Made by a program: the position numbers and the translations under genes. From positions 1 through 64,000 of the forward strand of contig CABYUV010000005.1 of the NCBI GenBank assembly GCA_902522115.1: a stretch of DNA of 64,000 nucleotides, written 5' to 3'. Shown in pieces: positions 23,793-33,950 of the stretch (the stretch's first letter is position 1; every line of letters begins with the position of its first letter). The notes under the pieces are model-generated. The model saw nothing but the letters and a program-made list of their open reading frames with translations, was not told where the DNA came from and made no database searches. This DNA is from an uncultured Pelagibacteraceae bacterium (GTDB lineage: Bacteria > Pseudomonadota > Alphaproteobacteria > Pelagibacterales > Pelagibacteraceae).

Positions 23793-24917
23793 ATGTTTCA
23801 ACACAATAGATTAAATAATGAAATTACATTAATTCAAAAAATTAAAAACTTAGATTATATCTTGTTAATTTCAGTTATCGTTCTTTCTGTAATAAGTGTT
23901 TTTGTTATGTATTCTACTGATGGAGGCGAAGCACTTTTTCATACTAAAAATCATTTTGTAAAACTTGCTGCTTTTTTTCCATTAATGATTTTTGTAGCTT
24001 TCTTTAATATAAAATTTTGGCATAACATTTCATATATAATTTATTTTATAGTAATACTTTTATTAATCTATGTATCCTTTTTTGGGATTAAGTCTTCAGG
24101 TTCGCAAAGATGGATGGATGTATATTTTTTTGTACTTCAGCCCTCTGAATTAATGAAGATAGCAATTATAATGTGTCTTTCCAAATATTATCATAGATTA
24201 AAAATAGAGAATGTAAATTCATTCACAAGTATTACTATTGTATTGTCGGTTATATTAATTCCTACTATCTTAGTAGTTTCTCAGCCTGATCTTGGTACCT
24301 CAATACTTATTGCATTAAGTGGATTGATTATACTCTGGTTAGGAGGAGTAAAAATTAAATATTTTATTTATTCATTTTTTACTTTTTTAATTTCACTCCC
24401 ATTTATAATTTCATTTTTAAAACCTTATCAAAAACTTAGAATACTAACTTTTTTAGACCCAGATAGAGACCCTTTGGGTGCGGGATACCAAATTATACAA
24501 TCAAAAATAGCCATTGGCTCAGGCGGTCTTAATGGAAAAGGCTTTTTAAAAGGTACACAAAGTTATTTAGATTTTTTACCTGAAAAACATACAGATTTTA
24601 TATTCACCTTATTCTCTGAAGAGTTTGGGTTTATAGGTTCGGTTGGACTTCTAATATTATACTCAATAATAATTTTTAGAATTGTTAGAATAGGATCTAT
24701 TTCAAGAAGTAATTTTGCCAGACTTTTTTGTTTTGGATATGCTTTTGCAATTTTTATTTATATTGTTGTAAATCTATCTATGGTTTTAGGTTTATTACCT
24801 ATAGTTGGCTCTCCACTACCAATCATGTCATATGGTGGTTCATCAATGTTAGCAACAATGATTGGTTTTGGGATAGTATTGAGTGCAAAAATTAATAATA
24901 AACAAATTATTGCTTAA
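23793..24917 (+). CDS. rodA: Rod shape-determining protein RodA (SEDS)
   Basis: SEDS family; PEKHTDFIFTLFSEEFGFIG. Confidence 0.94.
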   Translation: MFQHNRLNNEITLIQKIKNLDYILLISVIVLSVISVFVMYSTDGGEALFHTKNHFVKLAAFFPLMIFVAFFNIKFWHNISYIIYFIVILLLIYVSFFGIKSSGSQRWMDVYFFVLQPSELMKIAIIMCLSKYYHRLKIENVNSFTSITIVLSVILIPTILVVSQPDLGTSILIALSGLIILWLGGVKIKYFIYSFFTFLISLPFIISFLKPYQKLRILTFLDPDRDPLGAGYQIIQSKIAIGSGGLNGKGFLKGTQSYLDFLPEKHTDFIFTLFSEEFGFIGSVGLLILYSIIIFRIVRIGSISRSNFARLFCFGYAFAIFIYIVVNLSMVLGLLPIVGSPLPIMSYGGSSMLATMIGFGIVLSAKINNKQIIA

Positions 24918-24980
24918 CATTATTTAAATTTGCATAATTTGTCACTCTATAAATTTAATTTTTAATTGTATAACAATTTG

Positions 24981-26222
24981 ATGAATAAAAATCTTAAAGT
25001 TGGAATAGTTGGTGCAGGTATCCAAGGTGTATCCAATGCTTTATTTCTTCAAAAAAAAGGTTTTAATGTAACTATCTTTGATAGAGATAACCCAGGTAGT
25101 CAAGCAGCCTCTTATGGTAATGCAGGACACTTTTCGCCGTATGCATCTCTTTCTTTAAATAGAACCGATGTTTTAGCAGATGTTCCAGCTATGTTAATAA
25201 GTTCCTCAGGTCCTCTAGCTTTAAAATGGAATTATGTTCCTAAAATGCTTCCTTGGTTTTTAAAATTTATAATGAATACCACTAAAACTAAGATGATGCA
25301 TACTGCAAAAAATATGCATCAAATTTTAGATTTGGCACTTCCAGCTTATGATGAGTTGTTTGAGGAAATAGACTTGGAGGGTTTAGTAGAAAATAAAGGT
25401 ATTCTATATATATGGAATGATAAAGACTTGAAAAGTAGAGAATTGGAAATAAGAGTTAGAGATGAATTGGGTGTGGAACAACAACTAGTTAATAAAGCAG
25501 AAATTCATGATCTTGAACCTCATATCAAACCATTTTACCATGCTGGTGTATATTATCCTTATGCAAGACATGCAAGAAACCCTAAAAGGATTCTTTTAAA
25601 ATTATTCGATTTATTTTTACAAAAGGGTGGAAAGTTTAATAAAGTAAATATTAAAGATATTAATTTTGATGAAGAAAAACCAGTTTTTAAAACTGAAACT
25701 CAAAGTTATGTTTTTGATAAAGCGGTAATAGCCTGTGGGGCTTTTTCAAAAAAATTAACAGATAATCTTGGTGAAAAAATACCTTTAGATACAGAGCGTG
25801 GATATCATGTTCATTTCAAAAACTGTGATCATTTATTAAGTCGACCCGTAATATTTTCTAATCGTGGATTTGGAATAACACCAATGGAACAAGGGTTAAG
25901 AGTTGTGGGAACAGTAGAATTTGGAGGCTTGGATAATCCATTGTCTAAATCAAGAATTAAAAATTTGATAAACAATGCAAAATATATGCTTGGTGATTTG
26001 CCTGAACATGAGGATGAATGGCTAGGATTTAGACCTACTTTACCTGATTTTTTACCTGTCATGGGACCATCAAAAAATTATAAAAATATTTATTACTGTT
26101 TTGGTCATCATCATTTAGGATGGACTTTGGGTCCAATTTCTGGAAAGATTGTTTCAGGAATGATAGCGAACGAAAATACAAATTTAGATTTAAAACCATA
26201 TAGTTCGCTTAGATTTAGTTAA
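24981..26222 (+). CDS. FAD-dependent D-amino-acid dehydrogenase-like (DadA family)
   Basis: KVGIVGAGIQGVSNALFLQKKGFNVTIFDRD; DAO fold. Confidence 0.82.
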   Translation: MNKNLKVGIVGAGIQGVSNALFLQKKGFNVTIFDRDNPGSQAASYGNAGHFSPYASLSLNRTDVLADVPAMLISSSGPLALKWNYVPKMLPWFLKFIMNTTKTKMMHTAKNMHQILDLALPAYDELFEEIDLEGLVENKGILYIWNDKDLKSRELEIRVRDELGVEQQLVNKAEIHDLEPHIKPFYHAGVYYPYARHARNPKRILLKLFDLFLQKGGKFNKVNIKDINFDEEKPVFKTETQSYVFDKAVIACGAFSKKLTDNLGEKIPLDTERGYHVHFKNCDHLLSRPVIFSNRGFGITPMEQGLRVVGTVEFGGLDNPLSKSRIKNLINNAKYMLGDLPEHEDEWLGFRPTLPDFLPVMGPSKNYKNIYYCFGHHHLGWTLGPISGKIVSGMIANENTNLDLKPYSSLRFS

Positions 26223-27125
26223 GTGACAAGAGATAATAACTTTTTAGCCTATTTATATCTTTTTTTGACGGTTACGTTTTGGGCAGGAAACTTTGTAGTT
26301 GGAAAACTTGCAAGCTTTTATCAGGTACCACCTTTTTCATTAAACTTTTATAGATGGTTTTTTGCGTGGTTAATTTTAGCACCTTTTACAATTCCAGAAA
26401 TATTAGAAAAAAAAAATTACATTATAAAAAACTATAAACTTTTTATTATCCTAGGAGTTACAAGCATTACAGTATTCAATTCTATTGTTTATTATTCTCT
26501 AAATTTTACTCAAGTTATCAGCGGAGTATTAATGATTTCAACTATACCTGTAATGATAATGTTGTTTTCATCAATTTTAAATATTGAAAAAACAAATTTT
26601 TTTCAGATTATAGGAGTAATTTTTTCTTTTGCTGGTGTGATCATGATTATAACCAAAGCAAATTTGGAAATATTAAAAAATTTAGACTTTAACAAAGGTG
26701 ATATTACTATGGTAATAGCAATGTTCTCATGGGCTTTATATTCAACGTTGTTAAAAGGAAAAAAATACGAGTTAACTCAAATTTCATTACTTCAAGTAGT
26801 TATCACTTTTGGTTTAATATTTTTAATTCCAGTTTACTTCATTGAATACAAAATTGGATTTAGAATTAATTTAGAATTACCATTTATTTTAATCTTGTTT
26901 TATGTAGTTTTGTTTCCAGGTTTGGCATCATTTCTTTTGTGGATAAAAGGAATATCTATGATTGGTGCAAACAGATCTGGTGTTTTCTTGCACCTAATGC
27001 CAATTTTGAGTGCCATAATGGCGATGATTTTTTTCAATGAAAAATTTATGTTTTATCATATTTTAGGCGCTTGTTTCATTATTACAGGTATTTTGTTATC
27101 AAATAAGAAAGTTAAAAATGCTTAA
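26223..27125 (+). CDS. EamA/DMT-family transporter
   Basis: About 10 TM segments, two EamA repeats; GTG start. Confidence 0.85.
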   Translation: MTRDNNFLAYLYLFLTVTFWAGNFVVGKLASFYQVPPFSLNFYRWFFAWLILAPFTIPEILEKKNYIIKNYKLFIILGVTSITVFNSIVYYSLNFTQVISGVLMISTIPVMIMLFSSILNIEKTNFFQIIGVIFSFAGVIMIITKANLEILKNLDFNKGDITMVIAMFSWALYSTLLKGKKYELTQISLLQVVITFGLIFLIPVYFIEYKIGFRINLELPFILILFYVVLFPGLASFLLWIKGISMIGANRSGVFLHLMPILSAIMAMIFFNEKFMFYHILGACFIITGILLSNKKVKNA

Positions 27126-28068
27126 AGTTGCTATATTAGATGATTATCAAAACGTTGCTCAACAATTTGTAGATTTAGAAAAACTTTCAGGAAAATATGA
27201 GTTTAAAATTTTCAGTGAACCATTTTTGGATGAATCAGACGCAATTGAGCAGTTGGCTAATTTTGAAGCTTTACTAATAATGAGAGAAAGAACTCCAATT
27301 ACAAAAAATTTAATTAATAATTTAAATGATTTAAAATTTGTTATCACAAGTGGATTACGTAATAAATCTATTGATTTGGAGGCAGCAAAGAAAAGAAAAA
27401 TTACAGTTTGTGGAACAGATATAAATTTAAATCCAACACCTGAATTGACTTGGGCACTTATTCTTGGTTTAGCAAGAAATTTTAAGGAAGAGTTTGATAA
27501 TATGTACCAGGGTTATTGGCAAACAACTATAGGTGTAGAATTGAAGGGAAAAATTCTAGGTTTAATTGGTCTAGGAAGAGTAGGTACGGAGGTAGCTAAA
27601 ATTGGAAAAGCTTTTGGAATGCAAGTAATGGCCTGGAGTGAAAACTTAAGTTTAGATAAGTGCAAAGAATTAGATGTACTCCCTTGTAGCAAAGATGACT
27701 TAATTACAAATTCTGATGTACTTTCAATTCACGTTCAAGGAGGCGAAAGATACAAAGATTGCATTACCATAAAAGAATTTGATAAAATGAAAAAAACAGC
27801 TTTTTTAATAAATACTTCTAGAGGACCTATTGTTAATGAAGATGATTTAATTATAGCATTATCAACTAATGTAATTGCAGGAGCAGGAATAGATGTTTAT
27901 GACAAAGAGCCTTTACCAGAGAATAACAAACTTCGATTTTTACCCAATGCACTGCTTACACCTCACATAGGTTATGTAACAGCTGAAAATTATAGTATTT
28001 TTTATAATCAAATGATTGAAGGACTAGAGGCTTGTGTAAATGGAAAGCCTATCAGAGTTCTAGAATAA
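27118..28068 (+). CDS. D-isomer specific 2-hydroxyacid dehydrogenase
   Basis: LGLIGLGRVGTEVAKIGKAFGM; INTSRGPIVNEDDL; TPHIGYVT. Confidence 0.88.
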   Translation: MLKVAILDDYQNVAQQFVDLEKLSGKYEFKIFSEPFLDESDAIEQLANFEALLIMRERTPITKNLINNLNDLKFVITSGLRNKSIDLEAAKKRKITVCGTDINLNPTPELTWALILGLARNFKEEFDNMYQGYWQTTIGVELKGKILGLIGLGRVGTEVAKIGKAFGMQVMAWSENLSLDKCKELDVLPCSKDDLITNSDVLSIHVQGGERYKDCITIKEFDKMKKTAFLINTSRGPIVNEDDLIIALSTNVIAGAGIDVYDKEPLPENNKLRFLPNALLTPHIGYVTAENYSIFYNQMIEGLEACVNGKPIRVLE

Positions 28069-28070
28069 AA

Positions 28071-28967
28071 ATGGAACTACCGATTGTTAATCACGAGGAT
28101 TATTTTGCTAAAATTGGTGATGATCATAAATTTCCAATTAACAAATTTGGAGAATTAGCAAACTACTTAACTCAAAACAAAATAGTAAGTAAATTTCATA
28201 GACCCTCAGCCTGCTCATTTGAAACATTAAGCTATGCACATTCAAAAAATTATATTTTAGATATTAAAAATAAAACTTTAAGTAAAGAGGGAGTAAAAAA
28301 AATAGGTTTTCCACTTGTAGATAGTGTTGTGCAAAGATCATTAGTTGCTACAGGTGGTACAGTACTAGCATCTAAACTTGCAATAAATTATGGAATATCC
28401 TGTAATACTGCTGGAGGCAGTCATCATGCAAATTATGATGGTGGGGCTGGATACTGTGTATTTAATGATGTTGCAGTTGCATCACACTATTTACTCAATA
28501 GAGGTCTTGCCAATAAAATACTAATTGTTGATTTAGACGTTCATCAAGGAAATGGGAATTCAGAAATTTTTAAAAATAATAGAAGCGTTTTTACTTTTAG
28601 CATGCATTCCAAAACTAACTATCCTGCTAAAAAATCAAATAGTGATTTAGATATAGAGCTTGAGGACGATTTAGAGGATGATTCTTATATTAAAACACTA
28701 AAACATTACTTAAGAAAGTTAAATCAAGAAAATTTTGATTTTGTTTTTTATATAGCTGGTGTTGATATTCATTTTAATGACAGATTAGGTAAATTAAAAA
28801 TTTCTGATGAAGGTATTAAATTGAGAGACGAGCTAGTAGTAGAAAACTTTTTTTCTAGAAGAATACCATTTTGCGGAGTTTTAGGTGGAGGCTATAACAA
28901 GGATTTCAAAAAACTTGTTGAATTACATTCAATCTTGCATCAATCTTGTGCTAAATATTTAGGATAA
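28071..28967 (+). CDS. Histone deacetylase/acetoin utilisation-like family protein
   Basis: GGSHHANYDGGAGYCVFNDVAVA; IVDLDVHQGNGNSEIF. ATG 28071 preferred. Confidence 0.87.
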   Translation: MELPIVNHEDYFAKIGDDHKFPINKFGELANYLTQNKIVSKFHRPSACSFETLSYAHSKNYILDIKNKTLSKEGVKKIGFPLVDSVVQRSLVATGGTVLASKLAINYGISCNTAGGSHHANYDGGAGYCVFNDVAVASHYLLNRGLANKILIVDLDVHQGNGNSEIFKNNRSVFTFSMHSKTNYPAKKSNSDLDIELEDDLEDDSYIKTLKHYLRKLNQENFDFVFYIAGVDIHFNDRLGKLKISDEGIKLRDELVVENFFSRRIPFCGVLGGGYNKDFKKLVELHSILHQSCAKYLG

Positions 28968-29341
28968 TGACAAAAAAAATAAATCCAAATTTAACAGCTG
29001 AGCAAAAATTAATTTTATTTGAGGAGGGGACCGAGCGTGCAGGTTCGAGTGAACTCAATAATGAAAAAAGAGAAGGAAGTTTTCATTGTGCAAATTGTGA
29101 TGAAAAATTATTTGATTCAAAAACAAAATATGAGAGTGGGTCAGGCTGGCCTTCTTTTTATGAATCTTTGCCTGATGTATTTGAAACCAAAACAGATCAC
29201 TATATAGGATATGCAAGAACTGAATACCATTGTAAAAATTGTGGAGGACATCATGGTCATATATTTGATGATGGACCCAAACCTACAGGAAAAAGATTTT
29301 GTAATAATGGTGTTTGTTTAGTATTCAAACCTAAAATTTAA
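28967..29341 (+). CDS. msrB: Peptide-methionine (R)-S-oxide reductase
   Basis: CANCDEKLF, SGSGWPSF, HCKNCGGHHGHIFDDGPKPTGKRFCNNG. Confidence 0.93.
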   Translation: MTKKINPNLTAEQKLILFEEGTERAGSSELNNEKREGSFHCANCDEKLFDSKTKYESGSGWPSFYESLPDVFETKTDHYIGYARTEYHCKNCGGHHGHIFDDGPKPTGKRFCNNGVCLVFKPKI

Positions 29342-29384
29342 ATGTATTTATTGTAAGGAAAATAAATTAAATTATAATAAGTTA

Positions 29385-30233
29385 ATGAAAAAATATTTTT
29401 ATTCGGTCATAATTATATATTCTCTGATTTTTAATGTATATGCGGATGTTTCAGATAAAATTTCTGCTAAAGTAAATGATTATTTTTCTAATTTAATTCC
29501 AGGCAATGGGATTACAGAAGTAAGTTTAGATTTAAGAGAAAATAATAGTCCAGATTTTAGTATTCTTGCTGTGAGAGAATTAGAAAAATCTTTAACAGGA
29601 AATATTTTCACTCAATTTTCTTTGTTTAATACTGAGCAAAATAATGATGATAGAGTTGTTGGTAATTTAGGGTTTGGAAAAAGAAATCTTAGCGATGATA
29701 AATTAATTTTAACAGGCTCTAATATTTTTTTTGATTATGACAGTCACGGAAATATAAGAACTAGTTTAGGAGTTGAGGCAAGAAACGCAGTATTAGAATT
29801 TTATGGCAATTACTACAAAGGTTTGGGAGATGGACCTGATGAAAAAGTACTAGATGGATATGATTTAAGATTTGAATCTCAAATTCCATACCTACATTGG
29901 GCAGATATATTTTACAATACTTATAAATGGAAAGGTGTAGACAGAGAAGATGTTGAAGGAGCTAAAATGGGTTCAGAAATACAGTTCACACCAAATATAA
30001 ATTTAGAAATTGCATATGATGATAAAAAGAAAAGAGGTATTGAGGATGAATGGTATGCTAGAATAATGTTTATGCATCCCCCAAAAGAAGGGCCAAGTGC
30101 AAAAGATGGGATTGCAAACATAGCATGGAAAGAAAACAAAGACATGTCAGGCGAGCTTTTGTCGAAAGTTAAAAGAAACAATAAAATTATGATTGAGTTT
30201 AAAGGATCAGCAACAATATCTAGAACAGATTAA
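29385..30233 (+). CDS. Putative inverse-autotransporter-type (intimin/invasin) outer-membrane beta-barrel, no passenger
   Basis: Signal peptide; VVGNLGFGKRNLSDDKLILTGSNIFFDYDSHGNIRTSLGVEARNAVLEFYGNYYKGLG...DGYDLRFESQIPYLHWADIFYNTYKW... matches the character of intimin-type barrels; C-terminal LLSKVKRNNKIMIEFKG resembles their barrel-end motif. Confidence 0.62.
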   Translation: MKKYFYSVIIIYSLIFNVYADVSDKISAKVNDYFSNLIPGNGITEVSLDLRENNSPDFSILAVRELEKSLTGNIFTQFSLFNTEQNNDDRVVGNLGFGKRNLSDDKLILTGSNIFFDYDSHGNIRTSLGVEARNAVLEFYGNYYKGLGDGPDEKVLDGYDLRFESQIPYLHWADIFYNTYKWKGVDREDVEGAKMGSEIQFTPNINLEIAYDDKKKRGIEDEWYARIMFMHPPKEGPSAKDGIANIAWKENKDMSGELLSKVKRNNKIMIEFKGSATISRTD

Positions 30234-31102
30234 TGAAAAATATTTTTAAATTTTTAATGATAAGTTTATCCTTTTTGATACTAAATTTTGAGACAGTACA
30301 AGCTGCAACAGCTACAGGAAATGCAGATGTTTATAAGGTTACAATGAGAAAAATAGAATTATGCACTGGTTACACTGTTGTAGATTTCGATAATGTCCAC
30401 ACCGCGGACGCATGCCATAACGCAGTTGTGCTTGGTAGTGGAGATAAAGTAGTAGATATAGCATCTGTTAATGCAGGTTCAGCTGCAGCAAGTTATGGAG
30501 ACACTGCTTTATTACCGCTAGGTGAAACTTACACACATTTGAGAGTTACTATTGATAGAAAATTTATAATTAAATCTGAGAGTGCAATCGATACTGGTGG
30601 ATCAAGTGATACTGATAACTGCGCTACTATTGCAACTGCCGACTCACAATATCAAAACGATGAGGCAACTGATAAGTATACTCACAAAGTTGCAGTAGCT
30701 GAAGGCGGTACAAATGCAGAAATGAATTTATATATGACTAATGGAAGACAATCAGATGAAAGTACTGCGAATTACACACAATGCTTCAATGCAAATTGTT
30801 CACAAAAAAATACAAGTTGGAATTGGAATTATGCTAAAGATGCATCTGAACTAACCTCAGCAATAGCAATGCGAACTATGAGATCATCATTGACTACTGA
30901 TGATATTCAATTAGTTTATGCATTATCATCACCATATACAGTTGCTTTAATACCTCCAACAATTGACATTTCTTTTGGAACAAGAAATGCTATAGGAGTA
31001 CAAGAGGTTAGTAACAGCGAGGGTGATGGTACACCTTCAGCCAATGATGGAATGTGTTCATTTTATCCGGAAGAGCCAATAGTCACTATTACAATTAAAT
31101 AA
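30233..31102 (+). CDS. Secreted protein of unknown function, coupled to upstream barrel gene
   Basis: Signal peptide (MKNIFKFLMISLSFLILNFETVQAA); start overlaps upstream stop; several Cys, Ser/Thr/Asp-rich. Confidence 0.7.
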   Translation: MKNIFKFLMISLSFLILNFETVQAATATGNADVYKVTMRKIELCTGYTVVDFDNVHTADACHNAVVLGSGDKVVDIASVNAGSAAASYGDTALLPLGETYTHLRVTIDRKFIIKSESAIDTGGSSDTDNCATIATADSQYQNDEATDKYTHKVAVAEGGTNAEMNLYMTNGRQSDESTANYTQCFNANCSQKNTSWNWNYAKDASELTSAIAMRTMRSSLTTDDIQLVYALSSPYTVALIPPTIDISFGTRNAIGVQEVSNSEGDGTPSANDGMCSFYPEEPIVTITIK

Positions 31103-31271
31103 TTTTTATTACAGATCATATCAGCATTCGACTTGAACTTTAAAATAATTATTTGATGGCAAAAGTCCTATATTTTTTAGCTCAAGACTAAGAAAACAAT
31201 TATTAAGTTAGAGTTAAAATAAAAGATTAAATTTTAAAAGCAAAGAAACAGTTAGCTGAAGGGGAAAGAAA

Positions 31272-31529
31272 TTAATTTTTTAAAAGATCTTGAAGTTTAT
31301 TCTCTTTTTCTAAAGCTCTAACTTCATCATAACCACCGATATGCTCTTCATCAAAAAAGATCTGGGGAATTGTTCTTCTACCATTAGCCTTTTTTATCAT
31401 TTCATCCATAGCTCCATCAACTTTTGAAATATCAATTTCATTATATGTTGCATTATTTCTTGCTAATAATCTTTTGGCTGCTTCACAATAATTACAAAAA
31501 GGACCAGTATACATGGTAATTTTTTTCAT
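31272..31529 (-). CDS. grxC: Glutaredoxin 3
   Basis: MYTGPFCNYCEAAKRLL; TIPQIFFDEEHIGGYDE. Confidence 0.92.
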   Translation of the reverse strand: MKKITMYTGPFCNYCEAAKRLLARNNATYNEIDISKVDGAMDEMIKKANGRRTIPQIFFDEEHIGGYDEVRALEKENKLQDLLKN

Positions 31530-31532
31530 AAA

Positions 31533-31829
31533 TTATAGATAATCACCTTTTTTAATTTTACTAGTAATTTCTTTTCTAGAATATTCAAACTTTTTACGAT
31601 GTTTAATACTTTTTTGATTTACTCTTTTTCTCCACAATCTAAACGATGATGGTTTTAGAGATCTCCTCATAATTTTAATTACATCAGATTCCTTCTTTCC
31701 AGTCTTTTTTTCAATTTCTTCAAAAGTTATTCTGTCTGCCCAAGCTGCCCAAATGATCCAATCAGGATCGTCCATTTTGGGTTCTGGATTTTTGACTTTA
31801 GTAATTGGCCTGTGACCTTTTTTTTTCAT
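31533..31829 (-). CDS. TIGR03643-like conserved protein
   Basis: DPDWIIWAAWADRITFEEIEKKTGKKESDVIKIMRRSLKPSSFRLWRKRV. Confidence 0.7.
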   Translation of the reverse strand: MKKKGHRPITKVKNPEPKMDDPDWIIWAAWADRITFEEIEKKTGKKESDVIKIMRRSLKPSSFRLWRKRVNQKSIKHRKKFEYSRKEITSKIKKGDYL

Positions 31830-31891
31830 AAATCCTTTATATTTGAAAAAAATATTTAATGCATTTTTTTTACCCTTTGATATTATGTTCT

Positions 31892-31946
31892 AGATAGTCC
31901 TTCTTAGCCATCTTTAGCTCCCGGTTTTTAAGGACTATCTTTTTTT
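31892..31946 (+). terminator. 11 bp hairpin plus U-tract directly upstream of LysE (attenuator or sRNA terminator)
   Basis: AGATAGTCCTT (31892-31902), 27 nt loop, AAGGACTATCT (31930-31940), then TTTTTT up to ATG 31947. Confidence 0.7.
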
Positions 31947-32561
31947 ATGCTCCCCCTAGATTTTATTCTTTATTTACAAATTATAATATTTTTATTTATT
32001 ACCCCTGGAACTCCTAGAATCGTAATTATCTCTTATTCAATGAATTATGGTGTTGGTAAATGTGTATGGTCTGCTTTAGGCGATATAACTGCAAATTTAA
32101 TTCAGGCAACTTTAGTTATTTTTGTTATTGGATCTTTTTTTTCAGATAATTCAACAATACTTAATGCATTTAAGTGGATAGGAATAATTTATTTATTATA
32201 TTTAGCCTATGATATTTATAAATCTCGACCAAAAAGCATTTCAAATGAAGGAGAAATAGAAAAAAGTAACTTATCTTTTTTTAGAGATGGTTTTTTAGTT
32301 GCTGGCACAAGTCCAAAGGCTTGGATGTTTTTTCCTTTTATTTTTCCTCAATTTATTGACTTTAATTCAAACTTATTATCTCAATTTGTAATTTTAATTA
32401 CAACTTACATCGTTTTAGATTTTTTATCTTTAATTGGTTACGCAATGCTCGCACAGAAATTAATTAAGTGGATCACTGCAAATCCAAAAACAATAAATAC
32501 AATTTCTGCGAGTGTTTTAGTTATTATTGCGGCAATAATCTTAATAACACAACAATATTGA
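31947..32561 (+). CDS. LysE/RhtB-family amino-acid exporter
   Basis: TPGTPRIVIISYSMNYGVGKCVWSALGDI; about 6 TM. Confidence 0.85.
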   Translation: MLPLDFILYLQIIIFLFITPGTPRIVIISYSMNYGVGKCVWSALGDITANLIQATLVIFVIGSFFSDNSTILNAFKWIGIIYLLYLAYDIYKSRPKSISNEGEIEKSNLSFFRDGFLVAGTSPKAWMFFPFIFPQFIDFNSNLLSQFVILITTYIVLDFLSLIGYAMLAQKLIKWITANPKTINTISASVLVIIAAIILITQQY

Positions 32562-32647
32562 CCGATTTTGGCTCTTATTGCCACTTGCATAAAATAAAAT
32601 TTCTTTATTTAATCAGTTTATAATTAATTAATTAAAGAGGAAATAAA

Positions 32648-33886
32648 ATGCGATTAAATAAAATAATTTTAAGTTTTGTTTCTGCATTAGTAATTTTATT
32701 TTCAACTTCTGTTGTATCATTTGCAAAAGTTGTTGGTGACAAAATTATTTTAGGTGCTGCTATTTCCCTAACTGGCAAATACTCATCGAATGGTGTTCAT
32801 ACTCAAAATGGTTACAACATGGCCGTTGACAGAATTAACAGCATGGGTGGCGTCAAAGTTGGTGGAAAAACTTATAAGTTTGATATTATTTATTATGATG
32901 ATGAGTCAAACCCTAAGAGAGCTGCACAGCTTGCAGAAAGATTAATTTCACAAGATGGTGTTGAGTTTATGCTTGGCCCTTACAGTTCTGGTTTAACTAA
33001 AGCGATTGCACCGGTTACTGAAAAATATGGTGTTCCAATGGTTGAAGCAAATGGTGCATCTAGATCTTTGTTTACAAAAGGTTACAAATATCTATTTGCT
33101 GTATTAGCTCCAGCTAATTTGTATCTTGATGTTGCTATTGATTTAGCAGTTGAAAAGAATAATGGAAAACCAGTGACGGTAGCAATGGCATTTGAACAAG
33201 ATGCGTTTTCTCAAGATGTTAGATTGGGAGTTTTAGATGCAATTAAAAGAACTGGCTCAAAAAAGGTAATAGATGATAAGTTACCAAAAGAGTTAAACGA
33301 TATGGCTGCTACATTAGTAAAAGTGAAACAGATGAAGCCAGATGTTCTTGTTGTATCAGGTCATACAAAAGGTGCACTTACTGCAATTAGACAAATTGCT
33401 GAAATGAAGGTAGATGTTCCAATGTTGGCTATGACTCACTGTGATGCTGCTAAACTATCAAAACAGCATGGCAAAAACTCACAGTATGCACTATGCGCTT
33501 CTCAATGGCACAAAACATTAACATATAAAGATAATTTCTTTAAAGATGGAATGACTTATGCGGCTGACTTTGAGAAAGAGTTTGGATATGATCCACCTTA
33601 TCAATCTGCAGAATCTTCTGCTGCACTGTTAGTATTTAAAGATGCTTTTGAAAGAGCAAATTCGTTTGATCAGAAAAAAGTAAGAGATGCTCTTGCAGCT
33701 ACTAACATGCAAACATTCTATGGAAATATTAAATTTGCACCTGGTGGTCAAAATGTTGACAAACCTATGGTACTTTTCCAAGTAATGTGTGATGACTCAG
33801 GTAAATGTGAGAATAAAGTTGTTGCGCCGACTAAATGGGCATCAGCTAAGTTAATACATCCTGTTCCTAAGTGGTCAGAAAGATAA
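32648..33886 (+). CDS. Liv-type ABC substrate-binding protein (system 1)
   Basis: Signal peptide; LGAAISLTGKYSSNGVHTQNGYNMAVDRINSMGGVKVGG. Confidence 0.9.
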   Translation: MRLNKIILSFVSALVILFSTSVVSFAKVVGDKIILGAAISLTGKYSSNGVHTQNGYNMAVDRINSMGGVKVGGKTYKFDIIYYDDESNPKRAAQLAERLISQDGVEFMLGPYSSGLTKAIAPVTEKYGVPMVEANGASRSLFTKGYKYLFAVLAPANLYLDVAIDLAVEKNNGKPVTVAMAFEQDAFSQDVRLGVLDAIKRTGSKKVIDDKLPKELNDMAATLVKVKQMKPDVLVVSGHTKGALTAIRQIAEMKVDVPMLAMTHCDAAKLSKQHGKNSQYALCASQWHKTLTYKDNFFKDGMTYAADFEKEFGYDPPYQSAESSAALLVFKDAFERANSFDQKKVRDALAATNMQTFYGNIKFAPGGQNVDKPMVLFQVMCDDSGKCENKVVAPTKWASAKLIHPVPKWSER

Positions 33887-33900
33887 AATAAAAAATATCA

Positions 33901-33930
33901 AAGCCCCCTAGTATTAGGGGGCTTTTTTTT
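33901..33930 (+). terminator. Rho-independent-type hairpin between SBP and permease genes
   Basis: AAGCCCCCTA-GTAT-TAGGGGGCTT followed by TTTTTT. Confidence 0.88.
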
Positions 33931-33950
33931 ATATAACCCAAATACTTTTT

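Noticed and set aside
31103-31271. Possible tRNA or other structured RNA in the intergenic gap
   Set aside because: No cloverleaf, TTCGANTC loop or GC-rich stems seen by eye.
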